A DNA stretch of 41,080 nt from Bradyrhizobium sp. (GTDB lineage: Bacteria > Pseudomonadota > Alphaproteobacteria > Rhizobiales > Xanthobacteraceae), in contig JAQGKC010000077.1 of the NCBI GenBank assembly GCA_028290305.1, forward strand, positions 1 to 41,080, given 5' to 3'. Under the pieces are notes generated by a model. That model did no database searches. It was not told where the DNA came from and saw only the letters and a program-made list of their open reading frames with translations. Shown one piece after another: positions 40,042 through 41,080 of this stretch (position 1 is its first letter; every line of letters starts with the position of its first letter). Made by a program: the position numbers and the translations under genes.

Positions 40042-40794
40042 ATGATGATGCATATGACATACGGCAAATCGTTACGCATGCTGGCCTTGGTCGCCTTGTT
40101 TTTCGGCTCGCCGGAAGGGTTGCAAGCTGAATCCAGGGCGGCCACACAGATGTCCATCGTGGTCGCCCGTGACCCGAAGGCGACCCGAGCGAGACTGGAA
40201 TCGAATGTCCTTGAGGTCGAGAACACGTTCAAGGAGGTCGGTAGCTCGATTCCACCGGAGGCTGTCAAGTCGCTCGACGCTGTCTCGGGCATGACCGACT
40301 ACGACGCAATCGGTTCGGTCCAGACGATTCTCGACAGGTACGCGCTATTATCAGTCGGCCTGAATGACGAGGCGTGGTTTCAGTTGATCCCAGCATCACC
40401 CAGCCCGCAGGACCGGATTTTGACCAAGGGCCGGTGGCAGACCTTTCTCGTCAAGCTCGACAACTCGTCCCGTGTCACCAGCCCACTCGAAGTGCGAAGC
40501 GGGCAGGCCATCGAGACCTGGTCAGAAGAAAACAAGGCTTCCAAGGAGTTCTGCCTTGAGCAGCCCCATGACTGGTCGAAATGGTTCCTGATGCGGATGG
40601 TCGGGCCACCGCTGATGCCGGGGCTGATGACCGGCAAGGAAGTCGAATATTTCGTCATCCAACTGTGCAGTCTGGACGTCGGCGATCGCGCCGCCGAATT
40701 CACGTTTTTTCTCGGGGGCGGGCAGGTCAGCCAGGGACATTACGGATCGACGATGATGGTGTTCAAGGTCGTTGATCCGCCGGCGTCCCGGTGA
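40042..40794 (+). CDS. Secreted paralogue of the metallohydrolase N-terminal domain
   Basis: A 250-residue exported protein. After a signal peptide (LRMLALVALFFGSPEGLQA), residues about 65-235 match the N-terminal domain of the 869-residue hydrolase: the segment AIGSVQTILDRYALLSVGL resembles AVVAIQQILDGHALVRVDI, KGRWQTFLVKLDN resembles KNGWTTFLVKVSN, and GKEVEYFVIQLCSLDVGDR resembles GLTLEYQVLQVYSRDEGQK. It lacks the whole metal domain. Several ATGs at 40042-40054 are possible starts. It could be a binding or assembly partner of the hydrolase. No other family recognised. Confidence 0.72.
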   Translation: MMMHMTYGKSLRMLALVALFFGSPEGLQAESRAATQMSIVVARDPKATRARLESNVLEVENTFKEVGSSIPPEAVKSLDAVSGMTDYDAIGSVQTILDRYALLSVGLNDEAWFQLIPASPSPQDRILTKGRWQTFLVKLDNSSRVTSPLEVRSGQAIETWSEENKASKEFCLEQPHDWSKWFLMRMVGPPLMPGLMTGKEVEYFVIQLCSLDVGDRAAEFTFFLGGGQVSQGHYGSTMMVFKVVDPPASR

Positions 40795-40893
40795 CCGCGA
40801 TGGACAATAATGTATCGACGATGGCGCGGGTTGCGCCGGCGGCGTTGAGGCCGGCGGAGTTCAAACAGGCGAAGGCCGATTGCGGATACCGAG

Positions 40894-41080
40894 ATGGCTA
40901 CTGAAGTGAACGAGATACCCGACATGAAGGTGTCGGTCCGGCAGGTGTTCGGTATCGACAGCGACCTTGAGGTGCCGGCTTATTCCGAGGTCGATCCGCA
41001 CGTGCCGGACGTCGATTCGGATTACCGCTTCGATCGCGCCACCACGCTTGCGATCCTCGCCGGCTTTTCGAAAAATCGCC
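40894..41080 (+). CDS. cobS: Cobaltochelatase CobS subunit, N-terminal part cut by the right edge
   Basis: The first 62 residues of a protein whose sequence VSVRQVFGIDSDLEVPAYSE, then DPHVPDVDSDYRFD and TTLAILAGFSKNR, is the conserved start of CobS, the AAA+ ATPase subunit of the aerobic cobaltochelatase that inserts cobalt into hydrogenobyrinate diamide during vitamin B12 synthesis. The Walker A loop expected just after this point lies beyond the window. The ATG at 40894 matches the family start, though its ribosome site is weak. It lies 99 bases after the preceding gene on the same strand. Confidence 0.8.
   Translation, partial: MATEVNEIPDMKVSVRQVFGIDSDLEVPAYSEVDPHVPDVDSDYRFDRATTLAILAGFSKNR

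Noticed and set aside
40800..40904. 34-codon frame between the last small gene and cobS
   Set aside because: No ribosome site, overlaps the cobS start, and shows no similarity to any protein I know.

Overview
The window looks like the chromosome of a Bradyrhizobium-type alphaproteobacterium (Nitrobacteraceae). This rests on high-GC coding sequence, Ada, DUF3500, GSU2403-type nucleotidyltransferase and CehA-like protein sequences of the kind seen in that group, a compact pspA-pspB-pspC trio, Tat-exported ABC binding proteins, and a partial gene read as cobS at the right edge. No rRNA, tRNA, CRISPR array, intact insertion sequence or prophage was seen.

Left part (1-10.0 kb) is a decaying accessory zone. 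It opens with the C-terminal end of a transposase running off the edge, then a small secreted protein with four CxxxC motifs and a cytidylyltransferase. Next is a DNA-alkylation-repair cluster: an ada gene broken by a frameshift, an internally deleted TMEM175-type channel gene, a CDP-alcohol phosphatidyltransferase-like gene with a degenerate motif, an alkA stub, and two further stand-alone Ada-type methyltransferases. All three methyltransferase domains keep the PCHRV acceptor site. After these come an ester-cyclase-like gene that has lost its start codon, a shredded LysR gene, a GSU2403-type nucleotidyltransferase preceded by two identical-arm palindromes, and a frame-disrupted DUF3500/DUF2147 pair.

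Middle part (10.2-26.2 kb) is an apparently intact catabolic locus. It holds a HAD-IIA phosphatase, a peptide/opine-type ABC importer (Tat binding protein, two permeases, one fused double ATPase whose first half has lost its catalytic residues), a DeoR and an AraC regulator, a divergently transcribed hydantoinase/carbamoylase-type amidase, two tandem choline-kinase-like phosphotransferases, an aldehyde dehydrogenase, an orphan nitrile-hydratase accessory protein and a LysR regulator. The content suggests import of a small amide- or amino-alcohol-like nitrogen compound followed by phosphorylation, amide hydrolysis and aldehyde oxidation; the substrate cannot be read from the sequence. A 42-residue membrane peptide overlaps a DsbA-like thioredoxin gene behind a strong sigma-54 promoter match.

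From 26.2 to 32.2 kb a 1.1-kb gene-free gap with clustered stem-loops leads to a second strong sigma-54 promoter match and a five-gene Urt-type (urea/short-chain amide) ABC importer operon, consistent with nitrogen control.

The right part (32.4-41 kb) has pspABC, a convergent cytochrome c, a polyhydroxyalkanoate-system protein and then a modular family. That family comprises a full-length 869-residue exported CehA/McbA-like PHP metallohydrolase, a membrane-anchored paralogue keeping only its C-terminal half, a secreted paralogue keeping only its N-terminal domain, and a double NTF2-like exported protein. This modular set is the best candidate here for an undescribed system.
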